From Bradyrhizobium diazoefficiens (GTDB taxonomy: Bacteria; Pseudomonadota; Alphaproteobacteria; Rhizobiales; Xanthobacteraceae): a DNA stretch of 64,000 nucleotides. The notes under the pieces are model-generated. The model had not been told where the DNA came from, did no database searches, and worked only from the letters and a program-made list of their open reading frames with translations. The stretch lies in the NCBI RefSeq assembly GCF_018129965.1, contig NZ_JAFCKW010000011.1, forward strand, positions 102,955-166,954, written 5' to 3'. Shown in pieces: positions 27,947-36,107 of the stretch. The translations under genes and the position numbers were made by a program. Positions within the stretch are counted from its first letter, which is position 1, and each line of letters starts with the position of its first letter.

Positions 27947-29029
27947 ATGGCCGACACGCGCATCATCAAGGCTGAGCCGCTCACCAACGCCATCCGCGCC
28001 ATCGTCAAGGCCGGCGGCTCCTCGGACCGCGAGGCCGAGCTCGTCTCCACCAATCTCGTCGAGGCCAATCTCAAAGGACACGACTCGCACGGCGTCGGCA
28101 TGATCCCGCGCTACGTCCAGAGCGTCACCAACGGCGGCCTCGCCGTGAACGCGCACGTTAAAGTCGTGCTCGACACCGGTCCACTCCTCACCCTCGACGG
28201 CCTCACCGGCTACGGCCAGGTGATCGGCCATGAAGCAATGGAGCTGGCTGCCGAGCGCGCCAAGCGCAACGGCGTGTGCCTGGTCGGCCTTTCCAACTCG
28301 CACCACATCGGCCGCATCGGCCACTGGGCCGAGCAGTGCATCGACCACGGGCTGGTGTCGATCCACTTCGTCAACGTGATCTCGCGCCCGATCGTGGCGC
28401 CTTGGGGCGGCAGCGATGCGCGCCACGGCACCAATCCGTTCTGCGTCGGGATCCCGCGCAAGGGCAAGGACCCCATCGTGCTCGACTTCGCCACCAGCAG
28501 GATCGCGCAGGGCAAGACCCGCGTCGCCCACAACAAGGGCGTCGAACTCGAGCCCGGCACGATTATCGACAATGAAGGCAAGCCCACCGTCGATCCGCGT
28601 TACACCGTGATCCCGCCATACGGCGCCATCCTGCCGTTCGGCGAGCACAAGGGTTCGGGGCTGGCGCTGGTGTGCGAAATTCTCGGCGGCGCGCTGTCCG
28701 GCGGGCAGGCCGTCAAGGGCCCGTCCGACGGCAAGTACAACGTCATCAACGGCATGCTCTCGATCGTCATCGACCCGGACAAGCTCGGCACCGGCGAGAA
28801 CCTGGCGCGCGAGGTCGAAAGCTTCGTCGCCTGGCACACCGGCTCGCCGCCCGCCCCCGGAATCGACAAGGTCAAGATCGCCGGCGAGCCCGAGCGCGAG
28901 ACCAAGAAGAAGCGGCTGGCCGAAGGCATTCCGGTCGACCCGACCACCTGGCAGGAGATTGTGGCGGCCGGGAAGAAGTTCGGGCTGGATCAGGCGACGA
29001 TCGAGACGATCGCGGGTTCATTGGCCTGA
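27947..29029 (+). CDS. Ldh2-family (malate/L-lactate/ureidoglycolate-type) dehydrogenase
   Basis: 360 residues of the Ldh2 fold, which is unrelated to Rossmann dehydrogenases: GHDSHGVGMIPRYV near 45-57, GLSNSHHIGRIGHW, VAPWGGSDARHGTNPF and the EHKGSGLALVCEIL region late in the chain. Members include AllD (ureidoglycolate dehydrogenase), L-sulfolactate and malate dehydrogenases, and piperideine-carboxylate reductases. Being last in the lysR-amidohydrolase operon, an AllD-like or 2-oxoacid/hydroxyacid role is plausible. It ends facing the tartrate dehydrogenase gene, with a repeat between. Confidence 0.87.
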   Translation: MADTRIIKAEPLTNAIRAIVKAGGSSDREAELVSTNLVEANLKGHDSHGVGMIPRYVQSVTNGGLAVNAHVKVVLDTGPLLTLDGLTGYGQVIGHEAMELAAERAKRNGVCLVGLSNSHHIGRIGHWAEQCIDHGLVSIHFVNVISRPIVAPWGGSDARHGTNPFCVGIPRKGKDPIVLDFATSRIAQGKTRVAHNKGVELEPGTIIDNEGKPTVDPRYTVIPPYGAILPFGEHKGSGLALVCEILGGALSGGQAVKGPSDGKYNVINGMLSIVIDPDKLGTGENLAREVESFVAWHTGSPPAPGIDKVKIAGEPERETKKKRLAEGIPVDPTTWQEIVAAGKKFGLDQATIETIAGSLA

Positions 29030-29045
29030 CGCGACGTGCTGCTTT

Positions 29046-29210
29046 CCCTTCTCCCCTTGTGGGAGAAGGTGGCGCGAAGCGCCGGATGAGGGGTTCGCTC
29101 CGCGACGAATAATTTCTCAAATGAGAGGGCTTTTTCCAAGGAGAGGTACCCCTCACCCGTCTTCGATGCTTGCATCGAAGCCACCCTCTCCCACAACGGG
29201 AGAGGGTGAA
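29046..29210. repeat. Palindromic repeat between convergent dehydrogenase genes
   Basis: Nested pairs are seen: CTTCTCCCCTTGTGGGAGAAGG near 29048 is itself a hairpin, CCTCTCCCACAACGGGAGAGGG near 29184 is another, and GGATGAGGGGT (29083) pairs with ACCCCTCAC (29148). GATGCTTGCATC adds a small perfect stem. It occupies nearly the whole 188-base gap and probably ends both transcripts. Confidence 0.65.
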
Positions 29211-29217
29211 AAGCGAA

Positions 29218-30291
29218 CTAATCCACCATCTCTGCGACCGCCTTGCCGCAGGCCGTCGTGTCGGCATTGCCACCGAGGTCTTTCGTCCGCAGCGTGCGCT
29301 CGGCGAGCGTGCGCTCGATCGCGTCCACGATCGACTTGCCGGCGACCTTTTCGCCGAGATGCTCGAGCATCATCGCGCCCGACCAGATCGCACCGATCGG
29401 GTTGGCGATGCCCTGCCCCGCGATGTCGGGCGCCGAGCCATGCACCGGTTCGAACACCGACGGGAAATCGCCTTCGGGATTGATGTTGCCGGAGGGCGCG
29501 ATACCGATGGTGCCGGTGCAGGCCGGGCCGAGATCGGAGAGGATGTCGCCGAACAGGTTCGAGCCGACCACGACGTCGAACCAGTCCGGATGCAGCACGA
29601 AGTTCGCCGTGAGAATGTCGATGTGGTACTTGTCCCACTTCACGCCCGGAAACTTCTTGGCCATCGCCTCCACGCGCTCGTCCCAATAGGGCATGGTGAT
29701 GGAGATGCCGTTCGACTTGGTCGCCGAGGTCAAATGCTTCTTCGGCCGCGACTGCGCAAGCTCGAAGGCGAACTTGAGGATACGGTCGACGCCGACGCGG
29801 GTCATCACGGTCTGCTGAGTCACGAACTCACGGTCGGTGTCGGGGAACATGCGCCCACCAACCGAGGAATACTCGCCCTCGGTGTTCTCGCGCACCACCC
29901 AGAAATCGATATCACCGGGCTTGCGGCCGGCCAGCGGGGACGGCACGCCGGGCATCAGCCGGACCGGGCGCAAGTTCACATACTGGTCGAACTCACGGCG
30001 GAATTTGATCAGCGAACCCCACAGCGAGATGTGGTCGGGGATTTTCGCCGGCCAGCCGACCGCGCCGAAATAGATGGCGTCATGCTTGCCGATCTTGTCC
30101 TTCCAGTCGTCCGGCATCATCTGGCCGTGCTTCTCGTAATAGTCCCAGGACGAGAAGTCGAAATGATCGAAATGCAGGAACACCCCATGCTTCTTCGCCG
30201 CCGCCTCCAGAACGCGCAGGCCTTCCGGCATCACTTCCTTGCCGATGCCGTCGCCGGGAATGACTGCGATCCGGTATTGTTTCTTGCTCAT
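29218..30291 (-). CDS. ttuC: Tartrate dehydrogenase/decarboxylase (isocitrate/isopropylmalate dehydrogenase family)
   Basis: 357 residues from the ATG at 30291, preceded by AGGGA. Seen: the N-terminal IAVIPGDGIGKEV, substrate-binding LRPVRLMPG and VRENTEGEY, metal-binding aspartates in GSNLFGDILSDL and GTIGIAPSGNINPE. Length and the GAVGWPAKIPDHISLW segment fit the TtuC branch, which oxidises tartrate or D-malate with NAD and a divalent metal. It diverges from an SDR-fold gene across 154 bases. Other C4-acid genes nearby (ltnD/otn) fit a dicarboxylate or acid-sugar theme. Confidence 0.88.
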   Translation of the reverse strand: MSKKQYRIAVIPGDGIGKEVMPEGLRVLEAAAKKHGVFLHFDHFDFSSWDYYEKHGQMMPDDWKDKIGKHDAIYFGAVGWPAKIPDHISLWGSLIKFRREFDQYVNLRPVRLMPGVPSPLAGRKPGDIDFWVVRENTEGEYSSVGGRMFPDTDREFVTQQTVMTRVGVDRILKFAFELAQSRPKKHLTSATKSNGISITMPYWDERVEAMAKKFPGVKWDKYHIDILTANFVLHPDWFDVVVGSNLFGDILSDLGPACTGTIGIAPSGNINPEGDFPSVFEPVHGSAPDIAGQGIANPIGAIWSGAMMLEHLGEKVAGKSIVDAIERTLAERTLRTKDLGGNADTTACGKAVAEMVD

Positions 30292-30445
30292 CGAGAACGT
30301 CCCTGGTTGGTCGGCAGCCGCCGCCTTTTGACCGGAATGCAATGGACCAAAGTCGGCGTCGGTGCAACGCTGCACTGCAATGTTGACCATGGCGCGGCCG
30401 AACGCCTACTGGTTTCATCCTGTTCCCAGCAAGCGAGTACCCCTC

Positions 30446-31222
30446 ATGGATCTGCATCTGCGTGGCAAGCGCGTCCTGATCACCGGCGCGTCCAAGGGCA
30501 TCGGCGCGGCCGCCGCCGAGGCGTTCGCCGAGGAAGGCGCGCATCTGTTGCTTGCCGCGCGCAGCGGCGACGCGCTCAAGGCGCTGGCCGACCGCCTGCG
30601 CTCGGCGCACCAGATCGACGCCGCGACGAGCGTTGTGGACTTGCGCAAAGCCGAAGACGTGGCGCGGCTCGCCAGGGAAGCCGCCGACATCGACGTGCTC
30701 GTCAACAATGCCGGCGACATCCCGGGCGGCTCGATCGACAAGATCGACGAGGAGGCCTGGCGGCACGCCTGGGAATTGAAAGTGTTCGGCTACATCAATC
30801 TCACGCGGCATATCTACGCGCAGATGAAGGCCAGGGGCGGCGGCGTGATCGTCAACGACATTGGCGCTGCCGGCGAAAAATTCGACGCCAACTACATCTG
30901 CGGCAGCGCCGGCAATGCCGCGTTGATGGCCTTCACCCGCGCGCTCGGCGGCAAGAGCCTCGCCGACAACATCCGCGTGGTCGGCATCAACCCGGGCCCT
31001 GTCGGCACCGACCGCCACGTCACCCTGCTCAAGACGCGGGCCAGGCACCAGTTCGGCGACGAGAGCCGCTACAAGGAATTCCAGAAGAGCCTGCCGCTTG
31101 GCCGCCCCGCCCATGCGCGCGAGATCGGCGACCTGATGGCGTTCCTCGCGTCGGATCGCGCCGGCTATACGTCGGGCGTGATCTATACGGTGGATGGCGG
31201 CATCAGCGCCGGCTGGGGTTAG
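30446..31222 (+). CDS. SDR-family protein with substituted catalytic residues
   Basis: 258 residues from the ATG at 30446. The NAD(P)-binding TGASKGIG (14-21) and NNAG (87-90) are intact. Where active SDRs have YxxxK, this protein reads GSAGN: Gly153 replaces Tyr and Asn157 replaces Lys. The usual serine region reads NDIGAAG. The remaining fold (ALMAFTRALGG, INPGPVGTDR) is typical. It may bind a nucleotide without oxidoreductase chemistry, or use other residues. I recall a subgroup of proteobacterial SDR proteins with this GSAGN form; its function is not known to me. It precedes an amidase by 63 bases. Confidence 0.82.
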   Translation: MDLHLRGKRVLITGASKGIGAAAAEAFAEEGAHLLLAARSGDALKALADRLRSAHQIDAATSVVDLRKAEDVARLAREAADIDVLVNNAGDIPGGSIDKIDEEAWRHAWELKVFGYINLTRHIYAQMKARGGGVIVNDIGAAGEKFDANYICGSAGNAALMAFTRALGGKSLADNIRVVGINPGPVGTDRHVTLLKTRARHQFGDESRYKEFQKSLPLGRPAHAREIGDLMAFLASDRAGYTSGVIYTVDGGISAGWG

Positions 31223-31285
31223 GTTTCACCATGGTTGCGCGTGCGGCGAAGCAATGACGACAAGCAAAACAAAGGAGCAAGATCG

Positions 31286-32704
31286 TTGTCTCAAGACCTG
31301 ATCCGCGAAACGGCCTGCGCCGTCGTCGACAAGCTGCGTTCCGGCGACGTCTCGCCGCTCGAACTCCTGGACGCGCTGGAAAAGCGCATCGGTGAAGTCG
31401 ACGGCAAGATCAATGCGCTGCCGACACTGTGCTTCGATCGCGCGCGGGACAGCGCCAAGACATTGATGCAGAAGCCGGCCGGCGCGCGCGGGCTGCTGGC
31501 GGGCCTGCCGGTGCCGATCAAGGACCTGACCGACGTTGCGGGCGTGCTGACGACGCAGGGCTCGCCGATCTTCAAGGACAGCATTGCAGCCAAGTCCGAC
31601 ATCGCGGTCGAGAACCTCGAGGGCAACGGCGCTGTCGTCTACGCCAAGTCCAACACGCCGGAATTCGGCGCCGGCGCCAACACCTTCAACGAAGTGTTCG
31701 GCGCGACGCTCAATCCCTGGGATACGACGAAATCGGCGGCGGGCTCCTCCGGCGGCGCCGCGGCCGCGCTGGCCACCGGCATGGCCTGGCTCGCGCAGGG
31801 CTCCGACATGGGTGGCAGCTTGCGCAGCCCGGCGGCTTTCTGCGGCATCGCCGGCATGCGGCCGAGCATCGGCCGGGTCGCGCATACGCCGAAAGCGGCG
31901 ATCGACCGTAATCTCGGCGTCCTCGGCCCGATGGCGCGCAACGTCGAGGATCTCGCGCTGCTGCTGGATGCCATGAGCGGCGACTATGCGGCCGATCCGC
32001 TGTCGCTGCCCGCGCCTTCGACCTCGTTCCTGTCGGCGGCGCGCTCGGGCAACAAGCCCAAGCGCGTCGCCTATTCGCCCGATCTCGGCATCACGCCCGT
32101 CGATCCCGAGGTGAAAGCGATCACGCGCAAGGCCGCCGAACGCTTCGCGGAGGCCGGCGCCGTCGTCGAGGAGGCGCATCCGGACTGGCGCGAGGCGCAT
32201 GAGTGCTTCCACGTGCTGCGCGCCTTCGATTTCGCGATCACCAAGGCCAATCTGCTGCGGACCAAGCGCGACCTGCTCAAGCCCGAGGTGATCTGGAACA
32301 TCGAGGAGGGTCTCAAGCTCACCGTCGAGCAGCTCACGCGCGCCGAAGCCCAGCGCGTCGACATGACCGCGCGCGCGATCGAGTTCTTCAAGACCTACGA
32401 TCTGCTGCTGGTGCCGACCACGATCGTGCCGCCCTTTCCGATCGAACACCGCTACGTCGCCGAATGCGCCGGCAAGCGGTTCGACAATTACGTCGAATGG
32501 CTCGGCATCGTCTACGCCATTACGCTGGCCTGCTGCCCGGCGCTGTCGCTGCCCTGCGGCTTCACCGCCTCGGGCCTGCCGGTCGGCCTACAGGTGGTCG
32601 GCCCGCCGCGCGCGGATGCACAGGTGATCGCCGGCGCGAAGGTGCTGGAGGATATTCTGGGTGTGCGCGGGACGACGCCGATCGATCCGCGGGTGAAGAA
32701 GTAA
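31286..32704 (+). CDS. Amidase (amidase-signature family)
   Basis: 472 residues from a TTG at 31286, chosen because AAAGGAG lies 8 bases upstream; upstream starts (TTG 31235, GTG 31241) lack such a site. The Ser-cisSer-Lys triad is present: Lys79 in VPIKDLTDV, Ser154 in AGSSGG, nucleophile Ser178 in GSDMGGSLR. Such enzymes hydrolyse linear amides to acid plus ammonia. It probably forms an operon with the SDR-like gene. Its end faces aapM with a palindromic repeat between. The substrate is unknown. Confidence 0.88.
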   Translation: MSQDLIRETACAVVDKLRSGDVSPLELLDALEKRIGEVDGKINALPTLCFDRARDSAKTLMQKPAGARGLLAGLPVPIKDLTDVAGVLTTQGSPIFKDSIAAKSDIAVENLEGNGAVVYAKSNTPEFGAGANTFNEVFGATLNPWDTTKSAAGSSGGAAAALATGMAWLAQGSDMGGSLRSPAAFCGIAGMRPSIGRVAHTPKAAIDRNLGVLGPMARNVEDLALLLDAMSGDYAADPLSLPAPSTSFLSAARSGNKPKRVAYSPDLGITPVDPEVKAITRKAAERFAEAGAVVEEAHPDWREAHECFHVLRAFDFAITKANLLRTKRDLLKPEVIWNIEEGLKLTVEQLTRAEAQRVDMTARAIEFFKTYDLLLVPTTIVPPFPIEHRYVAECAGKRFDNYVEWLGIVYAITLACCPALSLPCGFTASGLPVGLQVVGPPRADAQVIAGAKVLEDILGVRGTTPIDPRVKK

Positions 32705-32707
32705 CGG

Positions 32708-32836
32708 CTCGTGCCCCGGACGCAGCGCAGCGCTTCTTCGCTGCAGAGCCGGGGCCCGTCAATCCGCGACCTCGCGTGCATCCCTCGGTCCCGGCTCTGC
32801 GGCGCAGCGCTATCGCGCTGCACCCTGTCCGGGACA
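32708..32836. repeat. Palindromic repeat between amidase and aapM
   Basis: GTGCCCCGGACGCAGCGCAGCG pairs in an interrupted way with CGCGCTGC...GTCCGGGACACG, with the inner pair GCAGAGCCGGGG and CCCGGCTCTGCG. A related copy sits at 38502-38644 after aapJ, so the same family flanks the split transporter locus on both sides. Confidence 0.68.
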
Positions 32837-32846
32837 CGCACGGCCA

Positions 32847-33953
32847 TCATCTTCCGCTCGTTGCTTCCAGACTCCGGCTGTACCGCGACATCGCAAAGCA
32901 GAAGACGAAATAGATCGCGGCGACGAAGATGTAGACCTCGACCGAGAATTGCTGCCAGGCCGGATCGATGATCGCGGTCTTGGCCGTCGTCAGCAGGTCG
33001 AAGATGCCGATGATCAGGACGAGGCTGGTGTCCTTGAAGAAGGCGATGAATGTGTTGACCAGCGGCGGAATGACGTGGCGGATGGCCTGCGGCAGCACGA
33101 TCAGCCGGTGCTTGCGCCAATAGGACAGTCCCAGCGCGTCGGCAGCCTCATATTGGCCGCGGGGCACGGCCTGGAGCCCGCCGCGGATGACTTCGGCAAG
33201 GTAAGCCCCTGCGAACAGGATGATCGCGACCTGCGCGCGCAGGAGCTTGTCGATGTTGAAGCCGCTCGGCATGAACAGCGGAAACATCACGCTGGCCATG
33301 AACAGCAGGCTCACCAGCGGCACGCCGCGGATCAGCTCGACATAGATCACGCTGAGCGAGCGGATCGCCGGCAAATTCGAGCGACGGCCGAGCGCAACGA
33401 GAATGCCGAGCGGGAAGCCGAACGCCAATCCGAATGTTGCCAGGATCAACGTGACCGGCAACCCGCCCCAGCGGTCCTGCGAGACGAAGCTCAGCCCGAA
33501 CACGCCGCCCCACATCAACATGCTGATCAGTGCCAGCGCACCGATCCAGAGATAGGCGAGTTCGCGCCGCCACAGCGCGCGGCGGCTGGAGAGATAGAAC
33601 AGCGCGATGAACAGCACGACCGATAGCGCCGGCCGCCACTGTTGGTCGAACGGATAGGTGCCGAACAGGATGAAGCGATATTTTTCGGGGATGATCGCCC
33701 AGCAGGCGCCGACGCCACGGGCGGCACGGCAGGCACCGGAATCGTTCGCCGGAGTCAGCCAAACCGCGTTGGCGATACCCCATTGCACGAAGCTGAAGAT
33801 GCCTTTTCCAATCACCGTCAGCAGCACGACCGAGAGGATGCCGTTCGGAATCGACGAGAACAGATTGGTCCGGAGCCAGCGCAGCACCGGATTGCCGATC
33901 TGCGGCGGGCGCGCGGCGCGCGGTGCGTCCGGGATATCGGTCATCACGCTCAT
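32847..33953 (-). CDS. aapM: General L-amino-acid-type ABC transporter permease (AapM family)
   Basis: 368 residues from the ATG at 33953, 2 bases after the aapQ stop. Several membrane spans; the cytoplasmic coupling motif EVIRGGLQAVPRGQYEAADALG contacts an ATPase. The large N-terminal extension with its periplasmic loop (WLTPANDSGACRAARG) is characteristic of AapM/BztC rather than of simple His-type permeases. The frame stays open upstream to 34781 inside aapQ, but that is an artefact. No aapP ATPase gene follows. Confidence 0.9.
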   Translation of the reverse strand: MSVMTDIPDAPRAARPPQIGNPVLRWLRTNLFSSIPNGILSVVLLTVIGKGIFSFVQWGIANAVWLTPANDSGACRAARGVGACWAIIPEKYRFILFGTYPFDQQWRPALSVVLFIALFYLSSRRALWRRELAYLWIGALALISMLMWGGVFGLSFVSQDRWGGLPVTLILATFGLAFGFPLGILVALGRRSNLPAIRSLSVIYVELIRGVPLVSLLFMASVMFPLFMPSGFNIDKLLRAQVAIILFAGAYLAEVIRGGLQAVPRGQYEAADALGLSYWRKHRLIVLPQAIRHVIPPLVNTFIAFFKDTSLVLIIGIFDLLTTAKTAIIDPAWQQFSVEVYIFVAAIYFVFCFAMSRYSRSLEATSGR

Positions 33954-33955
33954 GA

Positions 33956-35143
33956 TCAGCGCTCCACCAGCGCGATGCGCGAATTGTACCAGTTCATGAA
34001 GAAGCTGATCGCGAGACTGATGGTGAGGAACACCGCCATGATCAGCGCGATCGCCTCGATCGCCTGACCGGTCTGATTCAGCGTGGTGTTGGCGATCGAG
34101 ACCACGTCCTGGTAGCCGATCGCAACCGCGAGCGAGGAGTTCTTGGTCAGGTTGAGATACTGGCTCGTCATCGGCGGCACGATGACGCGCAGCGCCTGCG
34201 GGAGAATGATCTGCCGCAGCATGAAGCTGCGGCGCAGGCCGAGCGCATTGGCGGCATCCCATTGCCCGCGTGGCACCGACTGAATGCCGCTGCGCACGAT
34301 CTCGGCAATGAAGGCCGACGTGTAAGTCACGAGCGCAATGAGCAGCGCGAAATATTCCGGGGCGAGCGTCAGCCCGCCGACGAAATTGAACCCGCGCAAC
34401 GCCGGCCACTCGATCGTCCAGGACACGCCGAGCAGCACGGAGACCAGCACCGGCAGCCCGATGATCAGACCGACCGCAAACGGCCAGGCCAACCGCGGCT
34501 TGCCGTCGCGCATCTGCTGCGCGACCTGCCAGCGCCGGACGAGATAGAAGGCAGCGAGCCCGAGTGCGCCGGCACCCAGCACCCAAAGCTGCGGCGGGCC
34601 GAGCGGGATCGCCGGCAGGATCAGGCCGCGATTGGACAGGAACACGCCTTCGACCGGCCTGAACGCGGAGCGCGCCGCCGGCAGCGCCTGCATCAGCACG
34701 TACCAGAACAACAGCTGGAGCAGCAGCGGGATGTCGCGGAGGGTCTCGACATAGACGGCCGCCATTCGCGACAGCAGCCAATTGGACGACAATCGCGAGA
34801 TACCGATCAGCGTTCCCAGAATGCTTGCGAGCACGATGCCGATGACGGCGACGCGCAAGGTGTTGGCGATGCCGACGACGAAAGCCCAGAGGTAGGTATC
34901 TCTCGGATTGTAGGCGAGCAGGCTCTCGGCGATCGGCATGCCGGCCTCACGGCCGAGGAATGCAAAGCCGGTCGTGATGCGGCGGGCCGAAAGATTGGTG
35001 ACGGTGTTGGACCAGAGGAAGGCGATGACCGCGACCGCGATCCCGACGACCAGGACTTGCCACAACAGGCCCTTCAAAGCGTTGGGCCCGAGCGCAGCGG
35101 AAAGGCGACGGCGCGGCGGCGGCCTCGGATCATCTGACGTCAC
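33956..35143 (-). CDS. aapQ: General L-amino-acid-type ABC transporter permease (AapQ family)
   Basis: 395 residues. An N-terminal span (LLWQVLVVGIAVAVIAFLW), the family segment TGFAFLGREAGMPIAE, a long middle insertion, and the EAA-type loop EIVRSGIQSVPRGQWDAANALG. Together with AapM it forms the inner-membrane channel for amino-acid uptake. It is first in its two-gene minus-strand unit and diverges from the rpiR gene, with an inverted repeat in the 87-base gap. Confidence 0.9.
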   Translation of the reverse strand: MTSDDPRPPPRRRLSAALGPNALKGLLWQVLVVGIAVAVIAFLWSNTVTNLSARRITTGFAFLGREAGMPIAESLLAYNPRDTYLWAFVVGIANTLRVAVIGIVLASILGTLIGISRLSSNWLLSRMAAVYVETLRDIPLLLQLLFWYVLMQALPAARSAFRPVEGVFLSNRGLILPAIPLGPPQLWVLGAGALGLAAFYLVRRWQVAQQMRDGKPRLAWPFAVGLIIGLPVLVSVLLGVSWTIEWPALRGFNFVGGLTLAPEYFALLIALVTYTSAFIAEIVRSGIQSVPRGQWDAANALGLRRSFMLRQIILPQALRVIVPPMTSQYLNLTKNSSLAVAIGYQDVVSIANTTLNQTGQAIEAIALIMAVFLTISLAISFFMNWYNSRIALVER

Positions 35144-35193
35144 AGCACAAAAATCCTTCTCGACAACAGCGATTTCCGGCGGCGCACGTCAAC

Positions 35194-35222
35194 TGTTGCA
35201 TTAAAAGTTATTTTATGCAACA
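35194..35222. promoter_or_regulatory. Inverted repeat in the aapQ-rpiR divergent promoter, candidate RpiR operator
   Basis: TGTTGCAT (35194-35201) and ATGCAACA (35215-35222) are perfect inverse complements, and the AT-rich 13-base centre keeps partial symmetry. The site ends 8 bases before the rpiR ATG at 35231 and lies 51-79 bases upstream of the aapQ start. Its position could let the RpiR protein control both arms. Confidence 0.72.
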
Positions 35223-35230
35223 AATGTTTC

Positions 35231-36103
35231 ATGGTCGAGCCCGCGAAATCCTCGCCGCTGAGCGAACTGCGCATCGCGCTGCCGTCGCTGCCCCTGCGCC
35301 TGCAGGAGGTCGGCCGCTTCGTCGCCGCCAATGATTACGACGCTACCACCCGCTCGATGCGCGATCTCGCAGCCATTGCCGGCGCCGATCCCGCCGCCTT
35401 CACGCGGCTTGCGAAAGCGATCGGCTATTCCGGCTGGGACGAATTGCGCGCAGCATTGACGGAAGCACGGCGGCCGTCGCCGATCTCCCCCTTCTCCGGC
35501 CGCGCCAAGGGCCGCCGCAACGGACCGCAGGCCGATGTCGCGCTCGTCACCGACAAGCTCGCCGCCGAAGCCGCCGGCCTTCCGCGCATCCCGGCCCAAC
35601 CGATTGCGGACGCGGCCCGTGCGCTGCACGACGCCAAACGGATCTGGATCACCGGCTATCGAAGCTGCCGCAGCGTCGCGGAGCTGCTGAACTACGAGCT
35701 GCGGCTGTTCCGTCCCGAACAAGTGCAGCTCGTCGGCGCGTCCGGCCCTGACGATCTCGACCTCGGCGCCTTCCGGCCCGGCGAAGCCGTCATCGTGATC
35801 GGCTTCCTGCCTTACACGCATGCCAGCGTCCGCGTCGCACAAGCCGCTTATCATGCCGGCGCGACCCTGATCGCGATCGCCGACAGCCCTTCGGCGCCGA
35901 TGACCGAAGGTGCCGACCACGTCCTGCTGTTCGAAGCGGCCTCGTCGCCCGGCTTCTTTCCGAGTCTCACCGGCGCCATCGCGATCGCGCAATCACTGGC
36001 CGCGGTGACGTTCTCGCTCGGCGGCACCGCCGCAAAGAAGCGTCTGGAGAAGACCGAGGCGCGGCTCGCCGCAGCCTCCACTTACATTACAGAGAAAGGT
36101 TGA
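35231..36103 (+). CDS. RpiR/MurR-family transcriptional regulator
   Basis: 290 residues: an N-terminal HTH_6 domain (residues about 10-80; SMRDLAAIAGADPAAFTRLAKAIG) and a C-terminal SIS sugar-isomerase-like domain (RIWITGYRSCRSVAELLNYELRL). These regulators sense phosphosugars or other metabolites. It is first gene of a unit with an aminotransferase (4-base gap), aapJ and a racemase-like gene, and diverges from aapQM, so it is the probable local regulator of this uptake locus. Confidence 0.9.
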   Translation: MVEPAKSSPLSELRIALPSLPLRLQEVGRFVAANDYDATTRSMRDLAAIAGADPAAFTRLAKAIGYSGWDELRAALTEARRPSPISPFSGRAKGRRNGPQADVALVTDKLAAEAAGLPRIPAQPIADAARALHDAKRIWITGYRSCRSVAELLNYELRLFRPEQVQLVGASGPDDLDLGAFRPGEAVIVIGFLPYTHASVRVAQAAYHAGATLIAIADSPSAPMTEGADHVLLFEAASSPGFFPSLTGAIAIAQSLAAVTFSLGGTAAKKRLEKTEARLAAASTYITEKG

Positions 36104-36107
36104 CCTC

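Noticed and set aside
29170..31257. Plus-strand open frame of 695 codons
   Set aside because: It runs antisense to the tartrate dehydrogenase and out of frame with the SDR gene; composition is typical of a shadow frame.
32847..34781. Apparent aapM-aapQ fusion frame (644 codons)
   Set aside because: aapM has its own ATG at 33953 directly after the aapQ stop; the upstream part is aapQ read in the wrong frame.
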